In this document: in pieces, positions 24,506 to 33,290 of the stretch | How positions within the stretch are numbered: the stretch's first letter is position 1 | Layout of the letters: each line of letters starts with the position of its first letter | Assembly (NCBI RefSeq): GCF_009674565.1 | Contig: NZ_WKJL01000019.1 | Coordinates: 1-64,000 of the forward strand | Source of the DNA: Duganella aquatilis | Lineage (GTDB): Bacteria > Pseudomonadota > Gammaproteobacteria > Burkholderiales > Burkholderiaceae_D | DNA: 64,000 nt | Reading direction: 5' to 3' | Program-made: the position numbers and the translations under genes | The notes under the pieces: generated by a model | What the model saw: only the letters and a program-made list of their open reading frames with translations | Database searches by the model: none | What the model was told of the DNA's origin: nothing

Positions 24506-25573
24506 TTAGAAGGCGTGCCTGAGACCAAGGTTGATGGCGCGGTCGCCGCTGCCGCGATTGCTGGCATTGCCGACCGTGTAGCCGGCGCCGTTGCGGTTCT
24601 GGATTTTGGCGAACGACGCGTAGACATTGGTGCGTTTGGAGAAGGCGTAGCTGGCGCCGACGGCGATCTGGTTGGCGTCGCGGTCGGCCAGGCTGCGGTC
24701 GTCCTTGTGGATGTAGGAAGCAAGCAAGGTCGTCGCGCCCATCGGCACCGCCACGCCGAGCAGCACGTCGCGGCTGTTGGTGGAGAAGTCGCGCTGCGCC
24801 ACTGCGCCGTAGGGATTGTTTTCATCCCACTGCGCGCTGCCGTCGCCCTTGCTGTGACCGTATGCCGCGTAGCCGACGAAGCGGCCGAAGTCGAAATTGG
24901 CCGCCACCAGCGAGTTGCTGGCTGACTGGTCGACCGGCGGCGTGGTGCCGGTGGCGTCCAGCATGTTTTCCTTGCGCTGGTGGGTGATGCTGATATTGGC
25001 GCGGCCGTTCTCGTAGCCCAGCGTGGCGCCGTATGCGCGGTTGACCTTGCTGTTATACGGCGATTCGCCAAAGCTATAGATCGCCGAGCCGACAAAGCCG
25101 CCCCGCGAGCGCGGCGATTTGTACTTGATGGTGTTGTCGTAGCGCTTGGTGGTATAGCCGACCAGGTTGGCGGCGCTGCCGGCCATGCCGCCGTGGAAGG
25201 GATCGGCCACGTCGGTCAGCGCTTCGTACACCAGATTGTACTGGCGTCCCAGCGTGACCACGCCCAGCGGACCGTCCAGCCCCACATAAGCCTGGCGGCC
25301 GAACAGGCGGCCGTTCTGGTCCGAGGCGCCGGTATCGTTGAGGATGCCGGCTTCCACCGTGTAAATGGCCGAGGTGCCGTTGCCCAGGTCTTCCTTGCCG
25401 CGTATGCCGATACGCGAACCGGTCGAGACACCGCTGTCGAGCTTGGTCCTGGCGCAATCGCCGCTGCAGCCACGTTCCGCCACCAGGCCGGCATCGAGCA
25501 CGCCATACACTTCGGTCTGCGCTAGCGCGCTGAGCGGTGCAATCAGTGCCAGGGTGACGAGGACGGGTTTCAT
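24506..25573 (-). CDS. Gram-negative porin (OmpC/Omp32-like)
   Basis: 355 residues. Signal peptide MKPVLVTLALIAPLSALA, then a 16-strand-type barrel: QTEVYGVLDAGL start, RIGIRGKEDLGNG, a constriction-loop region, and a C-terminal LGLRHAF ending in Phe as needed for BAM-dependent insertion. General diffusion porin of betaproteobacteria. ATG 25573 is set by the signal peptide; no strong Shine-Dalgarno is visible. Divergent from the Gcr-type gene across site I. Confidence 0.92.
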   Translation of the reverse strand: MKPVLVTLALIAPLSALAQTEVYGVLDAGLVAERGCSGDCARTKLDSGVSTGSRIGIRGKEDLGNGTSAIYTVEAGILNDTGASDQNGRLFGRQAYVGLDGPLGVVTLGRQYNLVYEALTDVADPFHGGMAGSAANLVGYTTKRYDNTIKYKSPRSRGGFVGSAIYSFGESPYNSKVNRAYGATLGYENGRANISITHQRKENMLDATGTTPPVDQSASNSLVAANFDFGRFVGYAAYGHSKGDGSAQWDENNPYGAVAQRDFSTNSRDVLLGVAVPMGATTLLASYIHKDDRSLADRDANQIAVGASYAFSKRTNVYASFAKIQNRNGAGYTVGNASNRGSGDRAINLGLRHAF

Positions 25574-25679
25574 GATGGTTCGCAAAATCGGTGAGCTGTT
25601 ATGAACAGTGTAGTCATCGATGCCCGCGCCCTCTGTGCGCATGACCACGCACTTGTACAATTTCGCCGCAGAAACGTAT

Positions 25680-25693
25680 GTTCGCTGGCGTAC
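25680..25693 (+). promoter_or_regulatory. Putative Crp/Fnr-type operator, site I
   Basis: GTTCG-CTGG-CGTAC. TATACT (25716-25721, five of six) is at the shared offset; predicted start near 25728, 21 bases before the Gcr-type gene. A weaker TACAAG at the mirror position could also serve the porin gene. Confidence 0.7.
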
Positions 25694-25748
25694 ATACCGC
25701 ACAGGTGTCAGCGGTTATACTGCGTTTTTGATTAGCGAGGCTTTCTGC

Positions 25749-27761
25749 ATGCTCGAAATTCTGGAACGTATCAACGCAGACAGCAACGACATCGGCCTGA
25801 TGGTCGAGCTGTTTCACACCCTGCGCCCCAGGCGCGTCACCGACAGTGCGCGCGCGATCGGCAACGTGCGCACCTTGTGCCAGCTGTTGAAAGGCAATCC
25901 GGCGCACGCCATCGCGCTGCGCAACTACGCGCGCAACATCCTGGCCTCGCGCCGCCACGCCAGCCTGTACACCGAGATCGGCGTGCTGTCGAGCGACGGC
26001 TTCTTCAGCGAACTGAAGAGCCGCATCGCCTACCGCATCCTGCCGCCGGCGCTGGGCAACGACTACCTGAGCGAGGCGCTGGACCAGATCGCCTACAAGC
26101 GCACCGACTACATCTGGATGGCCGCGGTGCCGCACGAGGACTGGCTGGCGCTGCTCGATGTGGTGCTGCACGCCGAACAGCGCGCCGACGTCCAGCGCGG
26201 CGGCAACCTGATGCTGCCCGGGCTGCTGGATGCGATACGCACGCTGTCCTACCGCGTCTGCGCCATCGGCCTGGAGCCGCGCCTGACCAACTTCCATACC
26301 GAAATGGAGACCTACGAATCGCCCTTCATGGTGCAGAACTTCGAGGTCAACGCCTACCTCGACGCCTACCACCGCAAGCTGGCCGGCGCCGAAGTCGACA
26401 TCGACGACGCGCGCCACCTGCTGGTGATGCTGGACCAGTGCGAAACCGTGATCGGCAAGATCCGCAAGAAAGCGCTGAGCCAGGGCACCAGCATCGCCCT
26501 CACCTACCTGCTGGTGTCGCTGACGCAAAGCCTGGACCGCATGCGCAAGCTGCTGTTCCTGGTCGATGTGCACCTGCCGGGCGAAGAGCACGACAGCGCG
26601 CGCCGCCACGCCGCCATCGCGCTGGCGCTGGAACTAATCGAAGCGCACAACAACAAGTACATGGTGCGCGATCTGCTGCGCGACAACATCAACCTGCTGG
26701 CGCGCAACGTCACCGAAAACGCCAGCCACACCGGCGAGCACTACGTGGCCGACACGCGCCGCGAGCTGGGCGGCATGTTCGTGCAGGCGGCCGGCGCCGG
26801 CCTGGTGATCGGCTTCATGGCGCTGTTCAAAATCCTGATGTCCTACCTGCGCGCGGCGCCGCTGGTGGAAGCCTTCCTGTTCAGCATGAACTACTCGATC
26901 GGCTTCATGTTCATCCACCTGCTGCACTTCACGGTGGCGACCAAGCAGCCGGCCATGACCGCCTCGCGCATCGCTTCCGGCCTGCAGTCGAAGGACGGCC
27001 GCAACATCGACATCGACAGCATGGCCGAGCTGTGCAACAAGGTGATCCGCACGCAGAACATGGCGGTGCTGGGCAACCTGGCGGTGGCGATCCCGACCGC
27101 GTGGCTGATCGCCATGGCGTGGCCGCACCTGACTGGCCACCACCTGGTGTCGCCGGACAAGGCCATGCACCTGCTGGCCGACATCGACCCGATCCACGCG
27201 CCGACGCTGATTTACGCGGCGATCGCCGGCGTCTGCCTGTTCTTTGCCGGCCTGATTTCGGGCTACTACGACAACAAGGCGCTGTACACGCGCTGGGCGC
27301 AACGCATTGCGCAACTGCGCGGCCTGCGCTGGCTGCTGGGCCAGGAACGGCTGGACCGGCTGGGCGTCTACATGGAGAACAACCTGGGCGGGCTGATGGG
27401 GAATTTCTTCTTCGGCATCCTGCTTGGCGTGATGCCGTTCATCGGCTTCGTGCTGGGCATTCCGCTGGATATCCGCCACGTGACCTTCTCGTCCGCCAAC
27501 TTTGCGACAGCAATTGTTGGACTCGATCACAATGTCAGCTGGGAACTGGTTGTGACCTCTGTGGCAGGTTTTCTTTCCATCGGGACAGTCAATCTGCTGG
27601 TCAGCTTCGGCCTGGCCTTGTGGGTTGCGTTGCGCTCGCGCCAGGTGCGTTTCAAGCACGGCTGGCAGTTGACGAAAGCGCTGGGCCGCCGGTTCCGGCA
27701 AGGGCCGATCTCGTTCCTGTTCGGCTCGTCGGATGATACGAAATTAATCGAAAAGGCCTAA
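25749..27761 (+). CDS. Gcr-type 'site-specific recombinase' membrane protein
   Basis: 670 residues of the SpecificRecomb (Gcr) family. About 380 residues of helical cytosolic domain are followed by at least six membrane segments (from about 390). The family name comes from one early neisserial report; there is no recombinase active-site motif, and the topology argues for a membrane function. ATG 25749 chosen for GAGG 8 bases upstream. The next gene starts one base after its stop, so it forms an operon with a phospholipase D lipoprotein. Confidence 0.88.
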   Translation: MLEILERINADSNDIGLMVELFHTLRPRRVTDSARAIGNVRTLCQLLKGNPAHAIALRNYARNILASRRHASLYTEIGVLSSDGFFSELKSRIAYRILPPALGNDYLSEALDQIAYKRTDYIWMAAVPHEDWLALLDVVLHAEQRADVQRGGNLMLPGLLDAIRTLSYRVCAIGLEPRLTNFHTEMETYESPFMVQNFEVNAYLDAYHRKLAGAEVDIDDARHLLVMLDQCETVIGKIRKKALSQGTSIALTYLLVSLTQSLDRMRKLLFLVDVHLPGEEHDSARRHAAIALALELIEAHNNKYMVRDLLRDNINLLARNVTENASHTGEHYVADTRRELGGMFVQAAGAGLVIGFMALFKILMSYLRAAPLVEAFLFSMNYSIGFMFIHLLHFTVATKQPAMTASRIASGLQSKDGRNIDIDSMAELCNKVIRTQNMAVLGNLAVAIPTAWLIAMAWPHLTGHHLVSPDKAMHLLADIDPIHAPTLIYAAIAGVCLFFAGLISGYYDNKALYTRWAQRIAQLRGLRWLLGQERLDRLGVYMENNLGGLMGNFFFGILLGVMPFIGFVLGIPLDIRHVTFSSANFATAIVGLDHNVSWELVVTSVAGFLSIGTVNLLVSFGLALWVALRSRQVRFKHGWQLTKALGRRFRQGPISFLFGSSDDTKLIEKA

Positions 27762-27762
27762 G

Positions 27763-29154
27763 ATGAAAGCTCCGCGCATGCGTTTCTGGTTACCCCTCGG
27801 CCTGATGTGCTGGGGCTTGCTGGGCGCCTGCGCATCGCTGCCGAATGTGACGGCGCTGGGCGACAAGCTGGAGCCGTCGGCCACGCCCACGGTCAAGGGT
27901 ACGCATGGCGACCTGAGCGACGCGCGCACCAAGGCGCTGCTGGCCAAGCGCTGGTCCAAGGGAACGCTGGACCTGCAGAGCCAGGCGTCGCTGGAGGAAG
28001 CGGCCACCGGCGTGCCGCTGATCGCCGGCAACAAGACCACGCTGCTGTTCGACGGTCCGCAGACCATGACCGAGATGCTGAAGGCGATCAACGGCGCGCA
28101 GAACAACATCAATCTGGAAACCTATATCTTCGACCAGGACGAGCTGGGCCTGAAGTTCGCCGACGCGCTGATCGCCAAGCAGCAGGCCGGCGTGACGGTC
28201 AATATTTTGTACGACAGCGTCGGCACCATCGGCGTGCCGGCCGAGTTCTTCAAGCGCATGCGCGACGGCGGCATCAAGCTGATCGAATTCAATCCGGTCA
28301 ATCCGGCCAAGGTCAGCGGCAACGACTGGAAGATCAACAACCGCGACCACCGCAAGGTGCTGATCGTCGACGGCAAGGCCGCGTTCACCGGCGGCATCAA
28401 CATCAGCGCGACCTATGCCAAGAGCTCGCTGTTCCGCTCCGCCTCCAAGCCGACCAGCAAATCCGACGTCGGCTGGCGCGACACCCACATCAAGGTCGAA
28501 GGGCCGGCGGTGCAGGCCTTCCAGTGGCTGTTCGTGCGCCAGTGGGCGTCGCAGGACAAGGACGACTTGCGCGAGGCCGACTATTTCCCGAAACCGGTGA
28601 TCGCCGGCGACAAGGTGGTGCGCGTGCTGGGCAGCGATCCCGGCGGCCAGTTCGAAATCTACAAGGCGTATGCGCTGGCGTTCCAGGAAGCCAAGAAATC
28701 GATCCACATCACCTCGGCCTATTTCGTGCCGGACCGGCAGACGGTGGACGCGCTGATCGCGGCCGCCAGGCGCGGCGTGGACGTCAAGATCGTGCTGCCG
28801 GGCGTCTCCGACAGCGGCCTGGTGTTTTACGCCGGCCATGCCTTCTATGACGACCTGCTGGCAGCCGGCGTGAAAATCTACCAGCTCAAACTGGCGGTGC
28901 TGCACGCCAAGACCGCCGTGGTCGACGGCAACTGGTCGACGGTCGGCTCGACCAACATCGATACCCGCAGCTTCCTGCACAACAGCGAGCTGAACGTGAT
29001 CGTCATGGGCGACGCCTTCGGCACCGAAATGGAAAAAGCCTTCCAGGAAGACATGCGCGATTCCAACCTGATCACGCTGGAAGCCTGGCGTCACCGCCCC
29101 TGGGCCAACCGCATGAAAGAATGGGCCGCCCGCTTCATGGACTACTGGCTCTAG
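27763..29154 (+). CDS. Phospholipase D/cardiolipin-synthase-like lipoprotein
   Basis: 463 residues. Lipobox LGAC, then two PLD half-domains with HKD motifs: DHRKVLIVDGKAAFTGG (about 206-222) and LHAKTAVVDGNWSTVGSTN (about 385). The arrangement resembles ClsC/YmdC-type cardiolipin synthases and Ymt-like PLDs. A lipidated form would act on phospholipid in the periplasm or outer membrane. Translationally linked to the Gcr-type gene. Confidence 0.92.
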   Translation: MKAPRMRFWLPLGLMCWGLLGACASLPNVTALGDKLEPSATPTVKGTHGDLSDARTKALLAKRWSKGTLDLQSQASLEEAATGVPLIAGNKTTLLFDGPQTMTEMLKAINGAQNNINLETYIFDQDELGLKFADALIAKQQAGVTVNILYDSVGTIGVPAEFFKRMRDGGIKLIEFNPVNPAKVSGNDWKINNRDHRKVLIVDGKAAFTGGINISATYAKSSLFRSASKPTSKSDVGWRDTHIKVEGPAVQAFQWLFVRQWASQDKDDLREADYFPKPVIAGDKVVRVLGSDPGGQFEIYKAYALAFQEAKKSIHITSAYFVPDRQTVDALIAAARRGVDVKIVLPGVSDSGLVFYAGHAFYDDLLAAGVKIYQLKLAVLHAKTAVVDGNWSTVGSTNIDTRSFLHNSELNVIVMGDAFGTEMEKAFQEDMRDSNLITLEAWRHRPWANRMKEWAARFMDYWL

Positions 29155-29156
29155 AA

Positions 29157-29244
29157 AAACCGGGGTCAGTTCTGCCAATCGCACACGGGCTCAATCATTG
29201 CAATGGTTGAGCCCGTGTGCGATTGGCAGAACTGACCCCGGTTT
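29157..29244. repeat. 88-bp near-perfect palindrome between convergent genes
   Basis: Two 44-base arms (29157-29200 and 29201-29244) with a single mismatch and no spacer. The outer part reads AAACCGGGGTCAG on one side and its complement on the other. It lies between the stops of the PLD and metallophosphoesterase genes and could act as a bidirectional terminator. GGGGTCAG-ended palindromes also resemble REP elements mobilised by RAYT transposases, though no RAYT gene is in the window. Confidence 0.9.
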
Positions 29245-29248
29245 GGGT

Positions 29249-30067
29249 TTAGGATTCGGCGGCTAGCGACCAGACGTCGCCGCTGCGGCGGAAGCATTCG
29301 GTGTGGGCGGATTCGAAACTGCCCGTGCCTTCCACCCAGCTGTAGCGCTCCACCTGCACATCATCCGGCGCGATCCGCAGCACGTTGAAGGAGTTCGATT
29401 CGCCGCGCCCGCGCGTGGACGTGGCCGTGCCCGCCTGCACCACCAGCGCCGCATAGCCGCTGATCTTGTAACGCTGCGCGCTGTTGCCGGCATGGCTGGC
29501 ATGCAAATGCCCGGCCAGCAGCACATCGACGCCGGATTCGGAAAACGCCTGCATCGCCATCGGCGCGCGGTCCACCAGGTCGTCCTTGTCGAAGGTGTCC
29601 GGCAAATCGAAGGGATGGTGGGTGACGATGATGCGCGTGTGGTCGGGACTCACCGCGCTCATGCGCTGCCGCATCTGCGCCAGCTGCTCCTTGTTGACGC
29701 GGCCATCCTTGAACGTCAGCGAGCGCGCTGTGTTGATGCCGAGTACGGCGATCTCCTCGTCCACGTATTCCGGCGCCAGGTCCAGCGTCACGTAGCGCGT
29801 GTACTTGCGCAGCGGCGTCAGAAAGCGGCTGGCGACATTGTACAGCGGGATGTCGTGATTGCCCGGCACCACGATCTGCGGCCCCGGCAAGGTGTCCAGC
29901 CACGTGCGCGCGGCCTTGAATTCCTCGGTCTTGGCGCGCTGGGTCAGGTCGCCCGACACCACCACCACATCCGGCGCCAGCCGCGTGACCAGTTCCTGCA
30001 ACGGCCGCAGCAGCTCCTGGTCGACGCGGCCGAAATGCAGATCGGATAAATGAACGATGGTGCGCAT
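29249..30067 (-). CDS. Calcineurin-like metallophosphoesterase
   Basis: 272 residues. All five metal motifs are present: DLHFG, GDLTQ, GNHD, THHP and GHLHASH. The fold covers CpdA-like cyclic nucleotide phosphodiesterases and many phosphatases, so the substrate is open. ATG 30067 is preceded by AGGAGAGA. It is 8 bases downstream of the lipid-kinase gene, third in a PAP2 - lipid kinase - phosphoesterase operon. Confidence 0.9.
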   Translation of the reverse strand: MRTIVHLSDLHFGRVDQELLRPLQELVTRLAPDVVVVSGDLTQRAKTEEFKAARTWLDTLPGPQIVVPGNHDIPLYNVASRFLTPLRKYTRYVTLDLAPEYVDEEIAVLGINTARSLTFKDGRVNKEQLAQMRQRMSAVSPDHTRIIVTHHPFDLPDTFDKDDLVDRAPMAMQAFSESGVDVLLAGHLHASHAGNSAQRYKISGYAALVVQAGTATSTRGRGESNSFNVLRIAPDDVQVERYSWVEGTGSFESAHTECFRRSGDVWSLAAES

Positions 30068-30075
30068 ACTCTCTC

Positions 30076-30966
30076 CTAGGCCGCCGGCACGATGACGTTC
30101 AGCGCCGAGGCCCTGGAACGGTAACACAGCGGCGGCTTCATCAGCGTCACCTCGCCGTCGGTGGCGACGCGCAGGTGGTGGTGGCGGGTTTCGATCGTCA
30201 GCGACGGCGCCGACAGCACATCAAAATCGCGCGCCTCGTGCAGCTTGCCGAACAGCGCGTGGGCGGCGTAGCGCAGCAGGCCGAGACGGGTCGGCTTCTG
30301 CGCCACGTACAGGCACAGCTTGCCGGTGTCGAGCCGCTCGCGCGCACCCATGGTCAGGCCTTGCAGGTATTCGTTGTTGCCGATGAAGACGAACGGCGTG
30401 CGGCGCAGATGCTCGTCGCCGTTGATCTTCAGCCGCACGTTCATGAACGGAAAGCGCCGCAGCGCGCCGAACAGCGCGCGGCCAAACGCCGGCCACTTGC
30501 CGCGTCCCAGGTGGCGTTGCTGCTGCTCGCGGTCGCGCACGATGTCGGGATAGATGCCCAGGCTGGAATTATTCAGGAAGATGCGGCCGTTGACCTCGCC
30601 CACGTCGACCTTGCCGACCACACCGTGCACGACATTGGCCACCGCGGTATCCAGGTCCAGCGGTATCTTCAGATCCTTGGCGAAGTGGTTCAGCGTGCCA
30701 AGCGGCAGCACGCCGAGGCGCGTCTCGGTGCCGGCCAGCACCGATGCCACGGCGTTGATGGTGCCGTCGCCGCCGCCCGCCACCACCACCGGCGCGCCTT
30801 CCGCCACCGCCCGTTCGGCGCGCGCGATCATTTCCGCGCCGCTTTGCGCCAGCGTGATGTCCGGCGCCACGCCCTGGCCGCGGAACTTCTCTTCCAGCGC
30901 GCTGGTCCAGCCGCCGCAATATCCCAGCCCGGCGCTGGCGTTGACGATGACGACGATTTTATCCAT
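30076..30966 (-). CDS. Diacylglycerol/sphingosine-kinase family lipid kinase
   Basis: 296 residues. N-terminal catalytic domain with GGGDGTINAV and LPLGTLNHFAKDL, as in YegS/DgkB lipid kinases, then a beta-rich C-terminal domain (NNEYLQG). It phosphorylates a lipid alcohol such as diacylglycerol. The PAP2 gene 5 bases upstream would catalyse the opposite step, phosphatidate dephosphorylation, which fits phospholipid recycling. Confidence 0.9.
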   Translation of the reverse strand: MDKIVVIVNASAGLGYCGGWTSALEEKFRGQGVAPDITLAQSGAEMIARAERAVAEGAPVVVAGGGDGTINAVASVLAGTETRLGVLPLGTLNHFAKDLKIPLDLDTAVANVVHGVVGKVDVGEVNGRIFLNNSSLGIYPDIVRDREQQQRHLGRGKWPAFGRALFGALRRFPFMNVRLKINGDEHLRRTPFVFIGNNEYLQGLTMGARERLDTGKLCLYVAQKPTRLGLLRYAAHALFGKLHEARDFDVLSAPSLTIETRHHHLRVATDGEVTLMKPPLCYRSRASALNVIVPAA

Positions 30967-30971
30967 ATTGT

Positions 30972-31661
30972 TTATACTGTTTTACCCTCGCGCCGGCGGC
31001 GCAGCGTGGAGATGGCGGTGATGCAGACGGCCAGCCAGGCGACGCTCTCGGCCATGGCCGCCAGCACATCGCTGACATAGTGCGCGCCCAGATAGACCCG
31101 GCTGAATGCCACCAACAATACCATCATCAGGCAGCCGGCGACTGTTCCCAGGCGCACATTCCACGCCGGCCGCGCGATCACCAGGTAGCTGGCCAGCAGG
31201 CCGTAGAAACAGGTGGCCGCCGTGGTGTGGCCGCTGGGGAAGCTGTAGGTAGCCAGCGTTACCAGCGGCTCCTCGAACACCGGCCGCGCGCGCTGGAAGA
31301 AGAACTTCAGCGCCACATTCAACACCATCCCGCCCGGTACGGCGAAAGCCAGCGCCAGCAGCCAGTAGCGCGCCTGCGCCCGCCACAGATACCAGGCCAG
31401 GCCGCAGAACAGCACGATCATGCCGGCCACCGAGTGCACGGCAGAGACCGCGTACATCAGGCTGGTGAGCGGTTCGAAGGCGTGGGCGTTGAACCAGTGC
31501 GCCACCTGCACGTCCAGCACGGTGATGGCGTCCTGCCCCATCACCGCCTCCGCCAGTTCATGGAATACCAGCCCGGAAACCAGCAGCAGCGCCATGCCCA
31601 CGGTCAAATGTAAACCGAATTCGTCGCCGGGAGACAGTCTTGCCTCTACGAAATTACGCAA
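30972..31661 (-). CDS. PAP2 family phosphatase
   Basis: 229 residues, six membrane segments. The phosphatase motifs are KFFFQRARP, PSGHT and SRVYLGAHYVSD, so the enzyme is probably active on phosphatidate or undecaprenyl pyrophosphate in the periplasmic leaflet. The start is uncertain: TTG at 31661 has no ribosome site, and in-frame GTG/ATG codons exist near 31595-31601. First gene of the lipid operon; two LexA boxes lie upstream between it and the divergent small gene. Confidence 0.85.
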   Translation of the reverse strand: MRNFVEARLSPGDEFGLHLTVGMALLLVSGLVFHELAEAVMGQDAITVLDVQVAHWFNAHAFEPLTSLMYAVSAVHSVAGMIVLFCGLAWYLWRAQARYWLLALAFAVPGGMVLNVALKFFFQRARPVFEEPLVTLATYSFPSGHTTAATCFYGLLASYLVIARPAWNVRLGTVAGCLMMVLLVAFSRVYLGAHYVSDVLAAMAESVAWLAVCITAISTLRRRREGKTV

Positions 31662-31734
31662 TTTGCTGAAAATTTGGTCCTCCGTGCCTGACCGCCGATG
31701 AAGTTGGCGTAAAAACTACGAAATAGCGAATTTA

Positions 31735-31769
31735 CTGTTTATTTACACAGTACCTGTTTATTCATACAG
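31735..31769. promoter_or_regulatory. Two tandem LexA (SOS) boxes
   Basis: Box 1 at 31735-31750 and box 2 at 31754-31769, both exact CTGT-N8-ACAG with A/T-rich spacers, 19 bases apart. TATGCT (31774-31779) or TATTCT (31779-31784) may be the -10 for the small gene at 31824. Tandem boxes mark tightly repressed SOS genes such as those for colicins. Confidence 0.85.
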
Positions 31770-31823
31770 TAGTTATGCTATTCTGAACTCCTCGTTAAAC
31801 ACATCTCCAACAAAGGAATTGTC

Positions 31824-32054
31824 ATGAGCACTCTGAATAGCAGCTATGGTTCCCGTTTCGGCCTGGAATACCTGCCTACGTCCTTCATGGTCCGTATGGG
31901 CAAGCGCGAAATGATGGTGTGCCGTGACTTCCGCAAACGTTTCTACGCTGTGAACCCGATCATGGAATGCGACACCGGCGTGCAGGCTGGCCATCTGGAA
32001 GTGCTGCTGTTCCGCCGCTGGCTGCTGATCCTGTCGAAGTCGAAGGCGCATTAA
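31824..32054 (+). CDS. Small protein under predicted SOS control, unknown
   Basis: 76 residues, basic (many Arg/Lys), no signal peptide, with a C-terminal hydrophobic patch (VLLFRRWLLILSK) that could touch the membrane. AAAGGAA lies 8 bases before the ATG, so it is translated. The double LexA box 55-90 bases upstream is the main clue: it should be made only after DNA damage. No similarity recognised; a cell-division inhibitor, small toxin or repair accessory factor are all possible. Confidence 0.72.
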   Translation: MSTLNSSYGSRFGLEYLPTSFMVRMGKREMMVCRDFRKRFYAVNPIMECDTGVQAGHLEVLLFRRWLLILSKSKAH

Positions 32055-32065
32055 TGGTTGCCGGT

Positions 32066-32148
32066 GCCAGTTGCCTCACCCAGTCGCACGACAGGCCGGC
32101 CGATGCCGCAGCCTCGTTGGCGCTCCTCACCTGGGTGTGGCAACTGGC
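32066..32148. repeat. Spaced inverted repeat at the end of the transporter gene
   Basis: 18-base arms at 32066-32083 and 32131-32148 with one mismatch, 47 bases apart. The right arm lies inside the last codons of the AI-2E gene. It might fold into a long-loop hairpin ending both convergent transcripts. Confidence 0.55.
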
Positions 32149-33203
32149 GAGCCGACATCCCCATGATGGGACTGCGCTTCATGCCACAGGGTTACAAACA
32201 GAACCATCACCACCGGACCAATAAATAGTCCGATCAGGCCCAGGGTTTCCACCCCGCCCAAGATACCGAACAGTACGGCCAGGAATGGCAGTTGCGTCGC
32301 ATTCCCGATGATGCCAGGCCGCACGAAGTGATCCGCCACGAACAGCACCGCCATGCCCCACCCAGCCACCGCAATGGCGGCGGGAATGGCGCCGCCGACG
32401 GCCAGCACAATGGCGGCGCTGACAAACGCCAGCGGTGCGCCGAAGGGAATGATGGCCAGGATGCCGGTCGCGGCCGCCCACAAGGCGGCGGACTTCAGGC
32501 CGGTCAGCCAGTAGGCAATGCCGATCAACACGCCTTCCGCCAGGCCGACCAGCACCAGGCCGTTGACGGTGGCGCGGATCGCGGTCGGGATTTTTTCCGA
32601 ATAGCGCGCCCAGCGCTGCTCGCCGAACCAGCGGCTGCCGATGTTCATGATCTGGCGGTTCAGCACTTCGCCGTCCTTGTAGAAGAAGAACAGGCACAGG
32701 AACGCCAGGCCGAAATCCACCAGCCGGTGCATGAAGCCGACGCCAGCCACCTTGATGATGTCGCTGGCCGAGTGGAAGCCGTTGATTTCGCGATCGGAGA
32801 ACAAATGCGACAGGCCATGCGGCTGGCTGAGTGTCGCCTGCCACCATTCCGCGATCGAATCGCCGATGACGGGCAGGTGGGCGACAAAGTCCGGCACCGG
32901 AACGCCGTCGGTATTGGCGCTGACGATGTAGTTGGCCAGTTCCGGCGCCTGGCGCGCGGCCTGCGCCGCGCCCAGCAGCACTGGCACGATGAAGATCGCC
33001 GCCACCAGCAAGGTCAGCAAGGCGGCGGACAGGATGCTGTGGCCGATGCGGGCGCGCAGCCGCAAGTACATCGGCCAGGTCGCCACGCACAAAATACCGG
33101 CCCACACCAGCGGCAGGAAGAAGCGCTGCATCACGAACGCCGCCAGGACGATCAGCGTCAGGGAAAAGATGGCGCTGAGGATATCGCGCTGGCTTTCGGT
33201 CAT
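32127..33203 (-). CDS. AI-2E family transporter
   Basis: 358 residues, seven or eight membrane helices in the AI-2E/PerM arrangement with a central loop (about 110-150) and the FGAPLAFVSA and LFIGPVVMVLFVTL stretches. ATG 33203 is supported by GGGAGAG. Paralogue of the transporter at 11889, but without its long N-terminal extension. Substrate unknown. Confidence 0.88.
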   Translation of the reverse strand: MTESQRDILSAIFSLTLIVLAAFVMQRFFLPLVWAGILCVATWPMYLRLRARIGHSILSAALLTLLVAAIFIVPVLLGAAQAARQAPELANYIVSANTDGVPVPDFVAHLPVIGDSIAEWWQATLSQPHGLSHLFSDREINGFHSASDIIKVAGVGFMHRLVDFGLAFLCLFFFYKDGEVLNRQIMNIGSRWFGEQRWARYSEKIPTAIRATVNGLVLVGLAEGVLIGIAYWLTGLKSAALWAAATGILAIIPFGAPLAFVSAAIVLAVGGAIPAAIAVAGWGMAVLFVADHFVRPGIIGNATQLPFLAVLFGILGGVETLGLIGLFIGPVVMVLFVTLWHEAQSHHGDVGSPVATPR

Positions 33204-33290
33204 TTCTCTCTCCCGGTCATTTTTTATTAGCGCTATGGTAAGCGCATTTTGTCGCGGCGCAACCACACCGTAGGCTGATTTCAGGTGTCC

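Noticed and set aside
25638..25656. GTGCG and CGCAC near site I
   Set aside because: Half-sites are 8 bases apart instead of 4.
25749..27761. Reading the Gcr-type gene as an active recombinase near the prophage
   Set aside because: It is a multi-helix membrane protein 28 kb away from the prophage and has no recombinase motif.
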